A DNA stretch of 64,000 nucleotides from Mucilaginibacter tundrae (GTDB lineage Bacteria > Bacteroidota > Bacteroidia > Sphingobacteriales > Sphingobacteriaceae): contig NZ_JACCBZ010000011.1 in the NCBI RefSeq assembly GCF_013408825.1, forward strand, positions 73,953 to 137,952. The letters run 5' to 3'. This document shows, piece by piece, positions 62,794 through 64,000 of this stretch. The notes under the pieces were generated by a model, which was not told the origin of the DNA, ran no database searches, and was given only the letters and a program-made list of their open reading frames with translations. How positions within the stretch are numbered: the first letter of the stretch is position 1; every line of letters starts with the position of its first letter. The translations under genes were made by a program, and so were the position numbers.

Positions 62794-63552
62794 TTAAAGT
62801 TCGATACATTTATCACTATTAAAAGATAGATTTTCATTCTGTTGAACATATCCAAGTTGATTAGTCAACATTTTTGTGTGACCTATTTTAAATTCAGGAA
62901 TATTCCGGTGGTGATGTCCATAAATCCAATAATCCGGCGTGGTATCCAAAATCAAATCATCTAGCACTGTTGCAAAAGCCTCGTTTAAATAGTCGCTTTT
63001 ATATTCAGGCGGATAATGTTTAAAAGTAGGGAGATGATGTGTGACCACTACTTTTTTGCCCTTTGTATCTACTTCTAAAGCATCGCGCAGAAACGTAAGA
63101 CATTTTTCGTGAAAGTCATTATAATCAGGAATTTGAAAGCGTTTCCCATTATAACTAATTTGATAGAAATCATTCAAGCCACGTTCTATCCGCCAGCCAT
63201 TTAACAGACTGATGGAAGACCACAACGTAGAAAATATCAGCTTATTTGTGCCAAAATTTTTAACTACGTTATTTACCAGATATACATTGTTTCTGATTTT
63301 TTCTTCAAATGAACCCGATCTATTTGAAATATCGCTTTGATAATATTCGTGGTTTCCAGGTATCCAATACGTTTCCTTAAAATGATCACTGATATAATTA
63401 AAAAAGTCTTTTTGCCTGTCTATCCTGGTAAACAAAGTAACATCGCCAGCCAATATCAAAATGTCGCCTATGGGCTTAATGGGGTTAGCTTTTATATAGG
63501 CTTCATTTTGGGGAAACTCTAAATGAAGATCGGAGCAGTACTGTAAAATCAT
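62794..63552 (-). CDS. Calcineurin-like metallophosphoesterase
   Basis: 252 residues with all metal-binding blocks: QYCSDLHLEF (D-x-H, about 5-14), ILAGDVTLF (GD), WIPGNHEYY (GNHE), VVVTHHLPTF and YGHHHRNI (GHxH). A predicted phosphodiesterase/phosphatase acting in the cytoplasm; the substrate is unknown. It is single-gene, convergent with the regulator remnant. It may be cargo of the integrative element. Confidence 0.9.
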   Translation of the reverse strand: MILQYCSDLHLEFPQNEAYIKANPIKPIGDILILAGDVTLFTRIDRQKDFFNYISDHFKETYWIPGNHEYYQSDISNRSGSFEEKIRNNVYLVNNVVKNFGTNKLIFSTLWSSISLLNGWRIERGLNDFYQISYNGKRFQIPDYNDFHEKCLTFLRDALEVDTKGKKVVVTHHLPTFKHYPPEYKSDYLNEAFATVLDDLILDTTPDYWIYGHHHRNIPEFKIGHTKMLTNQLGYVQQNENLSFNSDKCIEL

Positions 63553-63934
63553 GACGTTCCAAAAATAGAAAAAGAGACTTTAAAACCATTATACAGGCCA
63601 ATTATTTGACGTAACTTTTTAAATTCGCTTATTTGTATCGTTTATAAATTGGAATGATATTAAAATAAATTGACATAGAAATTACCATTACAATAATTCT
63701 ATCCGGGCTTTATTTATTGATTTTTTTATATTTGCAATATAATTTGCTGCCCGCAAGATAGCAAACTTAATAAAGCTTGTTTTTGGGCCTTACAGAAAAA
63801 GTCGGCTGTTATACAGCCAAAACCTTATCTTCTGTATTGTTTCGTGACCTGACTCCGAAGCAATTTTTTCAATATTTTGCCTCAATTAACCCCTTTACTT
63901 TGTTGTGGAGATTATGATGAATGAGACCACACCA
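63553..63934. other. Non-coding region before the IS21-like repeats
   Basis: About 380 bp, AT-rich. It holds a GGCTGTTATACAGCC inverted repeat near 63804-63818 and a TATATTTG string near 63728-63735 on the plus strand. No gene seen. Confidence 0.4.
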
Positions 63935-64000
63935 TTTCGGCGCAAGCTGACCCACTGTTTCGGGGCAAACTGACCAGGGCATTTCGGGGCAAACTGACCC
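63935..64000. repeat. IS21-like multiple terminal repeats (end of an insertion sequence)
   Basis: Three copies of TTTCGG(G/C)GCAA(A/G)CTGACC at 63935, 63958 and 63982, period about 23-24 bp. Several short repeats at each end are a feature of IS21-family elements. The transposase genes would lie past the window. The leftmost copy is the least conserved, which suits the outer end of the series. Confidence 0.6.

Overview
The window looks like a chromosome segment from the Bacteroidota, most likely Sphingobacteriaceae (Mucilaginibacter/Pedobacter-like). This is inferred from AT-rich intergenic DNA, TAnnTTTG-type -7 boxes, weak Shine-Dalgarno sites, a Bacteroidota-type tyrosine integrase and overall protein character. 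No rRNA gene and no intact tRNA gene is present.

Region 1 (1-8.9 kb) is ordinary chromosome. It holds the end of a putative Ig-repeat surface protein, a patatin-like lipase with membrane segments, a luciferase-like flavin oxidoreductase, an AraC regulator with a small degenerate receiver-like protein, an SDR oxidoreductase, elongation factor P and two small esterases.

Region 2 (9.4-26.6 kb) is the most interesting part: a double lasso-peptide (RiPP) locus. It carries two candidate precursor genes (12,327-12,509 + and a 47-codon gene at 17,804-17,947 -), two PqqD-like recognition proteins (B1), two transglutaminase-like leader peptidases (B2) and two asparagine-synthetase-like cyclases (C). 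It also has one ABC exporter and a large tailoring set: three HPr-kinase-like proteins, two sulfotransferases, one nucleotidyltransferase and one 2OG-Fe(II) oxygenase. Both precursors have a W-x-x-P-x-(I/V) recognition motif and end in serine, the residue phosphorylated by lasso-peptide kinases of the PadeK/ThcoK type. Three tandem phage tail-collar (Mdp-like) genes lie between the two sets and are not explained by known lasso biochemistry.

Region 3 (26.8-54.1 kb) is a co-directional exopolysaccharide cluster. It encodes a Wza-like export lipoprotein, a Wzc-like tyrosine kinase, a flippase, a Wzy-like polymerase, eight glycosyltransferases, two sugar-nucleotide SDR enzymes, a methyltransferase, four membrane acyltransferases, two hexapeptide acyltransferases and an oxidoreductase pair (GMC plus aldo/keto reductase). 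No initiating phosphoglycosyltransferase is visible.

Regions 2 and 3 together are bracketed by two related non-coding blocks (about 9.1-9.34 kb and 54.2-54.43 kb). Each has an identical core of more than 30 bp and ends in a minus-strand terminator.

Region 4 (54.4 kb to the end) is mobile or accessory DNA. It starts with a degenerate tRNA-like remnant, then a clean 3' half of tRNA-Asn(GUU) on the minus strand with TGTGTGAGA repeats around it, followed by a tyrosine integrase. This looks like the att end of an integrative element. Its cargo includes a large HD-plus-Hsp90-like-ATPase protein (defence candidate), an AbiEi/AbiEii toxin-antitoxin pair with a palindromic operator candidate, a decayed AlbA/RecG-like regulator remnant, a metallophosphoesterase and IS21-like terminal repeats at the window edge.
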